Source: Martinezella hainanensis (lineage in GTDB: Bacteria > Pseudomonadota > Alphaproteobacteria > Rhizobiales > Rhizobiaceae). Taken from it: DNA of 64,000 bases. Shown here piece by piece: positions 43,510-52,652 of the stretch. The number at the start of each line of letters is the position of its first letter. The first letter of the stretch is position 1. The DNA lies in the NCBI RefSeq assembly GCF_900094555.1, contig NZ_FMAC01000005.1, positions 496,001 to 560,000 of the forward strand, given 5' to 3'. The position numbers were made by a program, and so were the translations under genes. Under the pieces are notes generated by a model, which worked only from the letters and a program-made list of their open reading frames with translations, had not been told where the DNA came from and ran no database searches.

Positions 43510-44472
43510 TCAATAGGTAAGCGTGACCACTACCGTATCGGTATAGATGCCAGGAGACGGCGTGGTCTGCGGCGGTACCCGGCCATAGACCGTCAAAAGC
43601 TGAGCGGTACCTGTCCCGCTTCCGGCAACGGTGCTGCCCGGCGTATTGGCATCGCCCCAGGGCTGCGACCGGGCTGTATCCTTATAGAGACCGTAGGTCA
43701 CCGTCTCCGAGCCCTTCGTCATCTTTCGCGCTGTCGGTGCGGCACTCGTTGTGCCGCCATTCAGGGAGATCGTGTAGGTCGTGCCCGGCGTGCAGGTTGC
43801 CGTGACGGAACCGGTGGCATCGGCATTCGTGCTCAATACGCCCTGTGTCCCGAAATCGATGTTCTGGACGCTGACGAGGCAATTGGCAGCAACGCTTGCA
43901 TTGACGCTGAACGACGCGGTTCCGATCGTTCCGGAGGGGGCAGTACAGGTAGTTGCGCTGCTGTAGCTATAGTAGAAGGAAGTGTAGGTCGATGTGAAGC
44001 TGGACGTATAGGACCCCGGCACTGCCGTCGGTGGAGTTCCGAGAGCGGCTCCATAGACCGTCATGCTGCCGGTTGCCCCGATCAGTGAGCCATTCAGCAA
44101 CGCCATTGTCAGCGCGTAGACCGGTGCGCGGGACGGATAGGACCAGCTGCTCGATCCCCACACTACGCTCCGGCCGTTGTCGGAATAAAGCTGATAGTTC
44201 AAAGGACTGGTTCCGTTCAACATCTGGCGGGCCGCGGCTGAAGATGCTCCACCACTGCCGGCGCCGATATCGGGACAAATCAGGAGCCGCTTGCCCAGGT
44301 CCAGGAGTCCTCCGGAACAACTTACACTTATCGTCGATGTCGTATTGACTGGGGTGCCCGATAACGTGTCGACCGCGCCAAAGTTCATGTTGGTTGCGGA
44401 GAAGCTGCAGCTTTGCGCCGCACACAGCGAAGGCAACAGCAGTGTGAGCAAAAGAGCGAGTGAACGCAGCAT
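43510..44472 (-). CDS. Csu-type pilus tip subunit, two spore-coat U (SCPU) domains
   Basis: 320 residues, last gene of the chaperone-usher operon. Signal peptide LALLLTLLLPSLCAAQS. Two SCPU domains in tandem: the first begins CSFSATNMNFGAVDTLSGTP, the second NCLVSVQNIDFGTQGVLS and ends with the family-typical YGRVPPQTTPSPGIYTDTVVVTLTY. A two-domain subunit at the operon end matches CsuE of Acinetobacter, the pilus tip adhesin that binds hydrophobic surfaces. The start lies 15 bases after the usher stop. Confidence 0.85.
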   Translation of the reverse strand: MLRSLALLLTLLLPSLCAAQSCSFSATNMNFGAVDTLSGTPVNTTSTISVSCSGGLLDLGKRLLICPDIGAGSGGASSAAARQMLNGTSPLNYQLYSDNGRSVVWGSSSWSYPSRAPVYALTMALLNGSLIGATGSMTVYGAALGTPPTAVPGSYTSSFTSTYTSFYYSYSSATTCTAPSGTIGTASFSVNASVAANCLVSVQNIDFGTQGVLSTNADATGSVTATCTPGTTYTISLNGGTTSAAPTARKMTKGSETVTYGLYKDTARSQPWGDANTPGSTVAGSGTGTAQLLTVYGRVPPQTTPSPGIYTDTVVVTLTY

Positions 44473-44487
44473 CTTTTCAATCCCCCT

Positions 44488-46929
44488 TCAACGGCATCTG
44501 ACGTCGTCTATGACAACCTGTTCGCCCCGCTGCGGCTTGTAGGCGAATTCGGCGTTGCACTTCGTTCCGTCTTCGAATGACACGTCGATCGCGTTCCTTG
44601 CACGCAGTCCGCGAATGTAGGCCTGACCGTCATAGCCGATGACGAAATCCTCGCTCGATCCTCGCAAAGTACCGCTTAGCCCGGCACGCAACGGCACCCC
44701 GTTCTTGTCCCTGATCGTAATGAGGGCGGCTTGCGGTGCCTCGGACACACCGAACTTGACGACGACGCCGCTGCGATCTGCCGGCACGACGATTTCCTTC
44801 GTTGCCGGCACGTCGGCATCGACGGGCAGGTTCTTGGGATCGATGGACACGGTATTCGGTTCATAGGAATTGAGATTGGGTACCAGGATGCGGCCGCTCG
44901 AATTGGTCTTGCCGGCGGGTCTGTTCTGCTGCTGAACCTCGACACCGGGAGCGCCGACATCGACGACGGCAAACGCATCGTCGATCCGGTTGGTGGCAAA
45001 GACACCGCCGCCCGCGACAGCAATGGCACCATCGACCCGAGCCGTAGCGCTGGTCTGATGATCCTGCTGTTGAAGGCCCGCCTCGACCTGTGCGAAGGGA
45101 GCGCGATAGCTGATTGCCGCCTCGCGATTGGTGTCTTCGCCTTCGGACGTACGCAGGCGCCAGCCAAAGCTGCCATCCTCCTGCTGCATCGACTTGGAAA
45201 TGTCGGCAACGACGCCGAGGCCGTTGGGGCCGCCTTGCACGCCTGTATTGGCCGTGATGTTGCCGCCGAAAGGAATGGACAGACCGGCAAAGAACCCGAA
45301 ATTGCTTCTGTCGTCGAGATCGGTGAAGGCGCTCGCATAGACTGTCGCGCGCGAGAAGGTCTGACTGTAGGAAAGACCGGCGATCTTGCTCCTGGTTCCG
45401 TCGGCGCTTTCGAGGTTGGTATAGGAGAGATTGAGGCTGGAAAGATCGAGTGGCGTTGGCACGCTCAGCGTGACTTGATCGATAGCTCGCGGCACACCGG
45501 CGCTGAGAATACTGACATCCCCGGCAACGCTGGTTGTCGGCCGCGCGGAAACCGAGGCAATGTCGTCATAATCGCCGAAAGTCCGCTGTACGCGGGCATA
45601 AAGAGCCCATCTGTCGTAACTGAGCTCAAATGCGGCATTCACCAGCGCGCCGGAACGCGACCCGCTTTTGCTTGCTGCGCCCGCTATTGACGCTACTCCG
45701 AATGAGCTGACCGGAAAGGCGGCTCCCGCGCCACCATTCAGAAGATCGGCGCCTCCCTCGAAATGACCTTCTAGCGTCAGCCAATCGGTCAGGCCGTACC
45801 TTGCGGTGGCGGCACCCATGATACGTCCGTCATAGTCACTGGAATCCGTTCCGAAATTCAGACGCGGAGTGCCGAGTTCGGCGGAAAAGTCCAACAGGCC
45901 TCGGCGCAGAAGCCAATTGGAGGAATAGAAGGGCAAGGTCTGCGTGGTTTCCCGCCCGAGGCTGTCACGCAGCACGACTGTCGCTTGCCCGCCGCCCGAA
46001 AAGACCGGAAGGTTAGTCACTTCGAAGGGGCCGGCGGGGACGTCGCTGGAATAGGTGCGAACGTTCTGGGTGTAGATATCGAGTGTCGAAGGGACGGCGG
46101 CCGTCCCGGCAAATGAGGGTAGTGGTTCGGTCACCAGGTCCGAGCGCAGCGCGAAATTGCGCTGGAACTGAATGCCGCCGAAATAGACCGGCCGTGTCCA
46201 TGACAGGCCGCCGGTCGTCAAGTCGCCCGCGCGATAGGTAACAAGGCTCTTGGGGTCGGAGTAGCTCCACGTCGTGTTGAGGCGGGTTATGCCATCCAGG
46301 CTGCCTTCGGAATATCCGGCGAGGAAGGATTGGCTGAGCGTGCCGTAGGGGCTGAAGAGGCGGGCATCGAAAGATCCGGATATTCCCTGAAACAGGTTCG
46401 AATTGCCTTGGAAGAGACCGTTTGAACTCGCGTAGAGAGAATAGTTCAAGACGGCGCCATAGCCGGCCTGGGGTGCGGGGATCGCATTTTCCTGTTGCTG
46501 CCTGACATTGATGACGCGAGGTGAGCGTCCCTTGTCCGTCGTCTGGACATAGAGGCGCTGTGTCTCATCGTCGACCTGATATGACAGGCCGGGCAAGGCG
46601 CTGAGTTCGACCAGCTCGTCGGCTGCGGCACCAGCTGGTGGCTTAATGCCGACTTCGCGCAGCTCTTCCGCGGTTGCCGCGAGCGAGCCGTTCGGACGCT
46701 GTTTGAAATTGCCTATCATCTTCATCGACGCATTGTTGATGAATACTTCGAGGTAGACGTCCAGCGTGGCCGCCGGCTGGCCCGCCGTGACAGTATTCGC
46801 CGGCAGATCGGGCACTTCCTGAGCACGCAGCACCGGGACCGAGAAAAGCATGCATATGAAAACGGCGCCGGCACTACCGTTGATTAACGGCGACTTTAGC
46901 ATCGAACGGCCCAAGATCGCTCTGGCCAT
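44488..46929 (-). CDS. Outer-membrane usher, archaic CsuD/FimD family
   Basis: 813 residues. N-terminal signal (SAGAVFICMLFSVPVLRAQE), periplasmic N-domain (LDVYLEVFINNASMKMIGNF), a 24-strand barrel with plug (around SSDVPAGPFEVTNLPVFSGGGQATVVLRD), and C-terminal domains ending in a Cys pair (GTKCNAEFAYKPQRGEQVVIDDVRC). It starts inside the chaperone gene (56-base overlap) if ATG 46929 is used; an in-frame ATG at 46902 still overlaps. It secretes and assembles the pilin-chaperone complexes. Confidence 0.88.
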   Translation of the reverse strand: MARAILGRSMLKSPLINGSAGAVFICMLFSVPVLRAQEVPDLPANTVTAGQPAATLDVYLEVFINNASMKMIGNFKQRPNGSLAATAEELREVGIKPPAGAAADELVELSALPGLSYQVDDETQRLYVQTTDKGRSPRVINVRQQQENAIPAPQAGYGAVLNYSLYASSNGLFQGNSNLFQGISGSFDARLFSPYGTLSQSFLAGYSEGSLDGITRLNTTWSYSDPKSLVTYRAGDLTTGGLSWTRPVYFGGIQFQRNFALRSDLVTEPLPSFAGTAAVPSTLDIYTQNVRTYSSDVPAGPFEVTNLPVFSGGGQATVVLRDSLGRETTQTLPFYSSNWLLRRGLLDFSAELGTPRLNFGTDSSDYDGRIMGAATARYGLTDWLTLEGHFEGGADLLNGGAGAAFPVSSFGVASIAGAASKSGSRSGALVNAAFELSYDRWALYARVQRTFGDYDDIASVSARPTTSVAGDVSILSAGVPRAIDQVTLSVPTPLDLSSLNLSYTNLESADGTRSKIAGLSYSQTFSRATVYASAFTDLDDRSNFGFFAGLSIPFGGNITANTGVQGGPNGLGVVADISKSMQQEDGSFGWRLRTSEGEDTNREAAISYRAPFAQVEAGLQQQDHQTSATARVDGAIAVAGGGVFATNRIDDAFAVVDVGAPGVEVQQQNRPAGKTNSSGRILVPNLNSYEPNTVSIDPKNLPVDADVPATKEIVVPADRSGVVVKFGVSEAPQAALITIRDKNGVPLRAGLSGTLRGSSEDFVIGYDGQAYIRGLRARNAIDVSFEDGTKCNAEFAYKPQRGEQVVIDDVRCR

Positions 46930-47593
46930 GGAGTGTTACAGCGCCGCCGGAAAGGGACCTCGCCGCCCCCATCGGCCACTGCATCGTCGCGCCCGCAAGC
47001 ACGTATCCGACCAGCCCGTTACGGCTGCCAACCTTCGTTGCCCCTTGCGCCAGGGTTACGTTCGACAGACGGAAGCGGCTGCCGCCATTGTTCTTGCCGG
47101 TGAGAGAGAGGCTGTTACCCTGTCGTTTGAGGCTCCAGACAATATCAGCGGGCTTTACATCAGGCCGCTTGAAGAAGACGGGAATGGACTGGCGCATGAT
47201 GAGGGTGACGGTGCCAGCACGCGCGCGGGCAGGATCCGGCAGCTCGTCGACGATGACGCGATAGGTCTCTTCCTCCTTGACGGGAGCCTTGCTCGTGCGA
47301 ACCACTCTGACCACATACTGAGCATTAGGGTTCATCCTCGTCGCGGGCGGGCTGGCAACGACATCCCGGGTCGGTTCCAGTGTTTCTATGCCACCCGCCT
47401 GGCTCCACTTGAAGATGCGAATCTGGACGTTGATCGGATGATCTCCGTCATTGGCCAGATTCAAGACCGTGGCCGCCGACGGCGCTACGAGTTCGAGACT
47501 TGTGGGTGCCACTCGCAGGGATGCTGCATTCATGTCGTAAGCACCGAGCAACAAAAGCATAGTCGCGGCAATGCATGGCAACATGCGTTGCAT
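46874..47593 (-). CDS. Periplasmic pilus chaperone, CsuC/PapD family
   Basis: 239 residues from ATG 47593, preceded by an excellent AGGAGG; a 36-residue longer frame is rejected. Signal peptide to about residue 22, then the first immunoglobulin domain (SLRVAPTSLELVAPSAATVLNLANDGD) with the G1-strand motif TRMNPNAQYVVRVVRT and the family-typical EEETYRVIVDELP. The second domain includes NNGGSRFRLSNVTLAQG. It should hold Csu-type subunits by donor-strand complementation and hand them to the usher. Confidence 0.88.
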   Translation of the reverse strand: MQRMLPCIAATMLLLLGAYDMNAASLRVAPTSLELVAPSAATVLNLANDGDHPINVQIRIFKWSQAGGIETLEPTRDVVASPPATRMNPNAQYVVRVVRTSKAPVKEEETYRVIVDELPDPARARAGTVTLIMRQSIPVFFKRPDVKPADIVWSLKRQGNSLSLTGKNNGGSRFRLSNVTLAQGATKVGSRNGLVGYVLAGATMQWPMGAARSLSGGAVTLHGQSDLGPFDAKVAVNQR

Positions 47594-47618
47594 GACGGCC
47601 TCCTGGATCTGTGAGTTT

Positions 47619-48116
47619 TCAGTAGGTGACGGTAACCGCCACGGTATCGGTGTAGACGCCCGCAGCCGGGGTGGTCTGTGGGGGTACCCGGCCATAGACA
47701 TTTATGTTCTGGACCGCACCATTGCCTGTGCCCGAGACAGTATCGGTGCCTATGGTCGTGCCCCAGGTCTGCGTTCGGTTGGCATCGCTATAGATCGCAT
47801 AATTGATCGTCGCACTTGCCGGGCCTGTCATGACACGGACAGCTGTTGTCGCGCCGGCGCCAGCGCCGGCACTCAGGCCGACATTGTAGGTCTGGCCGGA
47901 TGTGCATTGCACACCGATAGTGGTTGCCTGGTCGATATTGCTGGTGATGACACCGTTGGTGCCAAAGTTGAGAGTATTGGCACTCTGGACGAGACACGTT
48001 GCCTGGATGGTAATGGTAACCGTCATATTGGCAGTTGCAGTGGCAGCCATCGCGGACGATGCTGCCATGGTCATTGCGATACCAATAAGGGTGGCGCCGC
48101 AGAGCATTCTCAGCAT
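47619..48116 (-). CDS. Csu-type major pilin, single spore-coat U domain
   Basis: 165 residues; signal peptide LIGIAMTMAASSAMAA, then one SCPU domain starting NMTVTITIQATCLVQSANTLNFG and ending YGRVPPQTTPAAGVYTDTVAVTVTY. The alternating beta strand at the N-terminus (TANMTVTITI) is the donor strand for subunit polymerisation, as in CsuA/B of Acinetobacter. First gene of the operon; AGGGGGAA precedes the start. The separate CsuA and CsuB minor subunits found in Acinetobacter are missing, leaving a minimal four-gene system. Confidence 0.85.
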   Translation of the reverse strand: MLRMLCGATLIGIAMTMAASSAMAATATANMTVTITIQATCLVQSANTLNFGTNGVITSNIDQATTIGVQCTSGQTYNVGLSAGAGAGATTAVRVMTGPASATINYAIYSDANRTQTWGTTIGTDTVSGTGNGAVQNINVYGRVPPQTTPAAGVYTDTVAVTVTY

Positions 48117-48735
48117 TCACATTCCCCCTCGCATGCGCTTCAGAAATATCAGAATATAATAAAATAAGCACATATATGCTTCGCTGGCAATCAGGCGGGA
48201 AACCGGCAGGGCAGGTGCGACAGTATCGAAAGAATACCGCCAAAGTAGAGTTTTGATTTATTTAGCGAATACCCATAGATAATAAATATTTTTGAAAAAC
48301 ATGGTTAATAATGTCCGATGCAATTCACCTGCCGCCAGGATAGATATGGGGAGAATACAAGATTCAATTTAAGCGAATCAGCGTTTTTGAAGCCGCCATT
48401 TGCACGGCATGATTCGCCGCTTTTGTCATATAGCAGCGGCGGAAACGTCAATTCTTACCGCATGTTCACAGCCGTTTCGCTCATACTCGCTATCCGCGAA
48501 ATCGGACCGACGGTCGAACAAGAGCCTAAGCTTCCAGCGCAGTTCTCCCAATAGTATTATGAACGGAGATGTTAGCCCGATCTCCAGCATACTTAAGGAA
48601 ACGCGCCGCCCTCGGCGCATACCAGCTTCAGCAAAAATCATCGGATTTACAGCCGACTGAATTGTCCCAATGACAAGATAGAAATTGCCTCTGCCGGTAT
48701 TGCCTCGATTATCCGACTGGAAAAGAGGACAGTAC
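48117..48735. other. 619-base AT-rich intergenic region upstream of the pilus operon
   Basis: Divergent region between pilus operon and the glutathione transferase unit. The first 200 bases are strongly AT-rich and probably contain the pilus promoter (TTATTTTATTATATT on the minus strand about 45 bases before the pilin start). No gene, repeat or terminator recognised in the rest. Confidence 0.45.
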
Positions 48736-48858
48736 ATGATGAGCCTACCTTTCTTCCGAGTTGATGCGTTCGCGGCTGGGCGTTGTCGCCTGCAGGACGG
48801 ATGCGTGAGGCTGGAAAGCAACTGCATCCAATTCATCGCGGGGAGGGTACCCATCTAA
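48736..48858 (+). CDS. Possible 40-residue upstream peptide coupled to the GST gene
   Basis: ATG with AGAGGA upstream; the stop codon shares a base with the ATG of the glutathione transferase gene (TAATG), the classic stop-start coupling. It begins MMSLPFFRVDAFAAGR, which faintly recalls the N-terminus of PhzF-family epimerases, and then diverges. It could be a coupled leader peptide or the relic of a lost gene. Unproven. Confidence 0.3.
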   Translation: MMSLPFFRVDAFAAGRCRLQDGCVRLESNCIQFIAGRVPI

Positions 48859-49481
48859 TGCTGACGATCTTCGGCTACCGCGCATCCATCAATGTCCGCA
48901 AGGTTCTTTGGCTGTGCGAAGAAATGAACCCTGCCTATCGCATGGAGAATTGGGGCGGCGGGACGCGATCGACATCGGAGCCGGAATTTCTGCGCCTCAA
49001 TCCGGTCGGCATGGTGCCAGCGATCGATGACGCCGGTTTCGTTCTGTGGGAATCAAACACGATCCTGCGTTATCTTGCCGCCAGTCGTGGGCGCAAGGAT
49101 CTGCTACCGGATGATGCAAGGCTGCGCGCTTCAATCGAAAAATGGATGGAGTGGCAGGTTTCCGATTTCAACAACAGTTGGCGGGTTGCCTTTCAGGGAC
49201 TCGTGCGCAGAAATCCAGACTATCAGGACAAGGAAGTCATTACACGCTCGGTAGCGGCATTTTCGGACCTGGTCGCTCGCATCGGCGTCGAAATCGATCG
49301 ACAAGGCGGTTATGTCTGTGGCGATAGCTTCACTCTTGCCGATATTCCCATCGGTCTGTCCCTCCATCGCTGGCGCGCATTGCCGGCCGAAAAACCGCAT
49401 CTGCCTGTTATCGAGGCTTATTACGAACGGCTGTGCTCCAGACGCGGCTTTCAAATGCATGGGCTGAACGGCGGCCCTTGA
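48858..49481 (+). CDS. Glutathione S-transferase
   Basis: 207 residues from ATG 48858. Thioredoxin-like N-domain: LTIFGYRASINVRKVLWLCEE (Ser of the Ala-Ser-Ile motif is the likely catalytic residue), cis-Pro in NPVGMVPAIDD, and glutathione-binding WESNTILRYLA. The helical C-domain contains SFTLADIPIGLSLHRW, the N-capping motif of GSTs. Conjugation or thiol-disulfide chemistry; substrate unknown. An upstream in-frame extension of 25 residues is rejected in favour of the TAATG arrangement and GGGAGG site. Confidence 0.88.
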   Translation: MLTIFGYRASINVRKVLWLCEEMNPAYRMENWGGGTRSTSEPEFLRLNPVGMVPAIDDAGFVLWESNTILRYLAASRGRKDLLPDDARLRASIEKWMEWQVSDFNNSWRVAFQGLVRRNPDYQDKEVITRSVAAFSDLVARIGVEIDRQGGYVCGDSFTLADIPIGLSLHRWRALPAEKPHLPVIEAYYERLCSRRGFQMHGLNGGP

Positions 49482-49630
49482 GCGGCGGATCATACGTGCC
49501 GCCCCGATGCACATAGCGCATCCGTCAACATTTCTTTGCAAAAGGTCTGCAATTGGCCATGTTTCGGTAAAAGCCGCGCCACACTTCGCATGAAGATTGC
49601 TATCCGAGATTTTGTCTAAAGGAGCGTTCA

Positions 49631-50248
49631 ATGGATACGCAGCCTATGAGATGGTGGAATGGTCAAAGCGAGACGACCCGGCGACTGGGTTCCGGGCTTG
49701 CTGTTTGCGGTACCGTTGTCGGTGCTCTCTATGTAATTGTTCAAACCGGTCCCGTAGACCGCACCCTACAATTCATCGACGACAGCGGCCGCATCGCGAT
49801 CAATCGCGCAGCGCCCGCACCGCAACTTGCCATGAACCAATTGCAGTTGGCAGTAGATGCGAGCCCAGCAAAGCCGCAGATGGCGGTGCCAATTCCGCAG
49901 CCTTCGCCACTTGCTGCCATGGCCAGAACCAATCCGCCAGCAAAGCGCGTTGTATCGCATTCCGATGTCGCAAAGACCAAGGTCGCGTCATCCGGGGACG
50001 TGGAGCATTTCGATCGCTGCCTGCCGCAATGTGAAACGCAGGACCCGCTGATAACAGGCCATCCTGAATATGCAGAGGCTGCTCCGCCGCTTGCAAACGA
50101 CGATTCGCCTCCCGTACTGGAGGAAAGGGTCGGATTTCATCCGCTTGCCGGCGCGCGCAATCTTTTGAACAAAGCCGTGGATGCACCAGGCATGATGCTA
50201 CGGCGCAGCCGGCAGATGATCGACAATGTGGCCCGCGTAGACTGGTGA
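49631..50248 (+). CDS. Hypothetical membrane-anchored protein
   Basis: 205 residues. One membrane segment at residues 20-38 (GSGLAVCGTVVGALYVIVQ), followed by a Pro/Ala-rich linker (about 60-115), a pair of cysteines (FDRCLPQCETQDPLI) and a basic amphipathic C-terminus (HPLAGARNLLNKAVDAPG). AAAGGAG precedes the ATG. Probably periplasmic with an N-terminal anchor. No family recognised. A strong terminator follows 14 bases after the stop. Confidence 0.65.
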   Translation: MDTQPMRWWNGQSETTRRLGSGLAVCGTVVGALYVIVQTGPVDRTLQFIDDSGRIAINRAAPAPQLAMNQLQLAVDASPAKPQMAVPIPQPSPLAAMARTNPPAKRVVSHSDVAKTKVASSGDVEHFDRCLPQCETQDPLITGHPEYAEAAPPLANDDSPPVLEERVGFHPLAGARNLLNKAVDAPGMMLRRSRQMIDNVARVDW

Positions 50249-50261
50249 TTGGGACACATAT

Positions 50262-50305
50262 CTGCGCCCATTGCCGAGATCGAGGCAACGGGCGCAGAGT
50301 TTTAT
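50262..50305 (+). terminator. Strong intrinsic terminator
   Basis: CTGCGCCC-A-TTGCC and GGCAA-C-GGGCGCAG pair over 13 positions with one internal mismatch around an 8-base loop, followed by AGTTTTAT. It should end the gene at 49631-50248 and may also act on transcripts from the convergent glycine-rich gene. Confidence 0.8.
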
Positions 50306-50346
50306 CCTAAAGCGAAGGGGCGCCAGGACGCCCGGCGGCGAACCGC

Positions 50347-51147
50347 CTACAGGCCACCGGCGCTCGCCGTACTGCGCAGCAGCCGGCAAAGGCTGACAAG
50401 ACCAGCATCGAAATTGCCGGATGCAGTCACCTGACGACAGGCAATCAGCATACGTTTCTGCTCAGCGCTCGACATCATGCGGAAAGCGGCAAGGGTGCGC
50501 GTGCTCGATCCCGTGCCGGAACTACCCGAACCCAGCCCAAAGCCGCTCGTGCCGCCCGTTCCACCGGTTGCCATGCCGGTTCCGCTGGAGCCAGCACCGC
50601 CCGTGGAGCCGGTACCTCCTGTGGAACCAGTGCCGGTGCCGGTTCCACCGCCGTTGCCGCCGCCTGAACCACTCCCGCCGACGCCGACACCCACACCGAC
50701 ACCTACTCCGGATCCGCCGACGGAGACGCCAGCGCCAGCATTGACACCGCTTGAGCCTCCGACCGAAGCGCCGAGACCGGCGTTGACGCCATTGCTATTG
50801 ACGGACGCACCCACACCGGCATTGACTCCGCTGGAACCGCCAACGGATGCGCCGACACCCGTATTGACACCACTCGTTCCGGATACGGAAGCGGCCGCTC
50901 CGGCATTGATGCCGTTCGTGCCGCCAACGGAAGCTCCGACGCCGGCATTAAGCCCATTGGCGCCAAGCCCGGCGCCCAAACCAGCGTTGATACCGCCGAC
51001 CGATACGCCAACACCCGCGCCCAGTCCGCCGCTTCCGGACCGGCTGCCGCCATGATCCGTCCCGCCGCCGGGCTCTGCATAACTTGTTGAGGCCAATAGA
51101 AAAAGTGCGGATGCAGCGATTGCCATCCGTGAAGATTGTACTCTCAT
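50347..51147 (-). CDS. Secreted glycine-rich repeat protein
   Basis: 266 residues. Signal peptide (MAIAASALFLLASTSYA). Residues about 41-146 are seven or eight imperfect 13-14-residue repeats with consensus G-V-N-A-G-V-G-A-S-V-G-G-S-S; a Gly/Ser/Thr run follows to residue 215. The C-terminal 50 residues are ordinary and probably folded: LAAFRMMSSAEQKRMLIACR then LVSLCRLLRS, with two cysteines. GGAG lies 9 bases upstream of the start. Predicted to be exported to the periplasm or surface. The regular Val/Ala alternation could form a beta-roll-like structure. Family and function not recognised. Confidence 0.75.
   Translation of the reverse strand: MRVQSSRMAIAASALFLLASTSYAEPGGGTDHGGSRSGSGGLGAGVGVSVGGINAGLGAGLGANGLNAGVGASVGGTNGINAGAAASVSGTSGVNTGVGASVGGSSGVNAGVGASVNSNGVNAGLGASVGGSSGVNAGAGVSVGGSGVGVGVGVGVGGSGSGGGNGGGTGTGTGSTGGTGSTGGAGSSGTGMATGGTGGTSGFGLGSGSSGTGSSTRTLAAFRMMSSAEQKRMLIACRQVTASGNFDAGLVSLCRLLRSTASAGGL
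50710..51027 (-). repeat. Coding tandem repeat, period 39-42 bases
   Basis: Asn-Ala/Thr-Gly triplets recur at protein residues 54, 67, 81, 95, 109, 122 and 136 (spacing 13 or 14). The copies differ in codon use, so it is an old, maintained repeat rather than a recent slippage product. Confidence 0.8.
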
Positions 51148-51419
51148 GACTAAACTCCGTTTCAGCGTAGGCTTTTGTCAGCCTGTTTCTGATTGCCGGA
51201 GCGCGCGCACCGTAGAGTTGGAATGAAGGGGCTTCCTTATTCTCCTCTCCTCCCAAGACTACATTACAGAATAATCTAATTTAGTAATGCTTCAATATAA
51301 AAATTCACGGATGGCTTGCATAATGACAAGGAGTTTAGTTCCAGGTAGACGAAAATGACCTGTTCCGCGACAGTGTTACCAGGCTTCCCAAGAATGAATG
51401 GAGCCTATTCTCGGGACGC

Positions 51420-52652
51420 TCAAGAGCGTTCCGCCCAGACCTTCGTCAACTCGACGAGCGTCTTGACGGCTCTTTCCATATCCTGCCGGCTGACCCATTC
51501 AAGCGGCGAATGAAAGGCATGCCCACCGGCAAAGATATTGGCGCAGGGCAGGCCCATGAACGAAAGCCTGGAACCGTCAGTGCCACCGCGAATGCTGCCG
51601 CGCACTGGCGTCATGCCGGCACGGCGGATGGCTTCGACAGCATTTTCGACGATTTCCGGATAGCGATCGAGGATTGTCTTCATGTTGCGATATTGATGCC
51701 GAACGGTGAACGTGTGCGAGGAGCCGGGATAGGCCGTCATGACGTCCTTGACGATCGCCTCCAGCCTAGTCTCCTTATCGGCTAGGCCCGGCTCGCCGAA
51801 ATCACGGATGATGAAGCCGAGTGAAGCCTTTTCCATCGAGCCGCTGATGCCAGTGGGGTGGATGAAGCCATCCCGGCCGTCCGTCGTTTCGGGAGCTATG
51901 TCCTTCGGCAGCTTGTCGATGATCGCGCCGGCAATCCTGATGGCATTTTCCATCTTTCCTTTGGCAAAGCCCGGATGGATTGCGACGCCGTGGATAACGA
52001 CCTCGACACTGTCGGCGGAGAAAGTCTCGTCTTCTATGTGCCCCGCCGTTTCACCATCGACCGTATAGGCGAATTGCGCTCCCAGCTTCTTCAAATCCAC
52101 CTTGTCGACACCACGCCCGATCTCTTCGTCCGTCGTGAACAGCAGCTTGATGGTGCCGTGGCGGATATCGGGATTATCGACAAGATATTTCGCAGCCGCA
52201 ACAATTTCGGCGAGGCCAGCCTTGTCATCGGCTCCAAGCAGTGTCGTACCGTCCGACGTGATGATGTCATTGCCGATCTGATCGCGCAGGGCAGGGTGTT
52301 CGTCAACGCGAATAACCTGCTGCAGATTGCCGCTCAGGCGGATATCGCCGCCGGAATAGTCGTGCAGGATTTGCGGCTTGACATTCGTGCCGGTGAAATC
52401 GGGTGCAGTGTCCATGTGCGAACAGAAACAAATGACGGGAACCGGCTTGTCGACATTCGAAGGAATGGTGGCATAGACGTAGCCATGTTCGTCCAGATGC
52501 GCATCGCCAAGCCCGATCGCCAGCAGCTCCTCGACGAGAATGCGGCCGAGATTCCTCTGTTTTGCGGTGGAGGGCTGCGTGGCCGAAGTCGGGTCCGATT
52601 GCGTATCGACGACAACATAACGAAGAAAGCGATCGGTGACGGTATCGGTCAT
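51420..52652 (-). CDS. pepT: Peptidase T (tripeptide aminopeptidase)
   Basis: 410 residues, typical length. Dizinc M20B ligands are visible: His and Asp-containing CSHMDTAPDF, bridging Asp in LLGADDKAGLAEI, catalytic Glu pair in FTTDEEIGRGVD, Asp in TVDGETAGHIEDETF and His in FAGGHAFHSPLEWV. The dimerisation lid domain lies in between (HGVAIHPGFAKGKMENAI). It trims the N-terminal residue from tripeptides in the cytosol. Stands alone between a terminator upstream and the glycine-rich gene downstream. Confidence 0.93.
   Translation of the reverse strand: MTDTVTDRFLRYVVVDTQSDPTSATQPSTAKQRNLGRILVEELLAIGLGDAHLDEHGYVYATIPSNVDKPVPVICFCSHMDTAPDFTGTNVKPQILHDYSGGDIRLSGNLQQVIRVDEHPALRDQIGNDIITSDGTTLLGADDKAGLAEIVAAAKYLVDNPDIRHGTIKLLFTTDEEIGRGVDKVDLKKLGAQFAYTVDGETAGHIEDETFSADSVEVVIHGVAIHPGFAKGKMENAIRIAGAIIDKLPKDIAPETTDGRDGFIHPTGISGSMEKASLGFIIRDFGEPGLADKETRLEAIVKDVMTAYPGSSHTFTVRHQYRNMKTILDRYPEIVENAVEAIRRAGMTPVRGSIRGGTDGSRLSFMGLPCANIFAGGHAFHSPLEWVSRQDMERAVKTLVELTKVWAERS

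Noticed and set aside
50710..51027. CRISPR array
   Set aside because: The 39-42 base repeat is in frame within a signal-peptide protein, has no spacers, and the copies differ.
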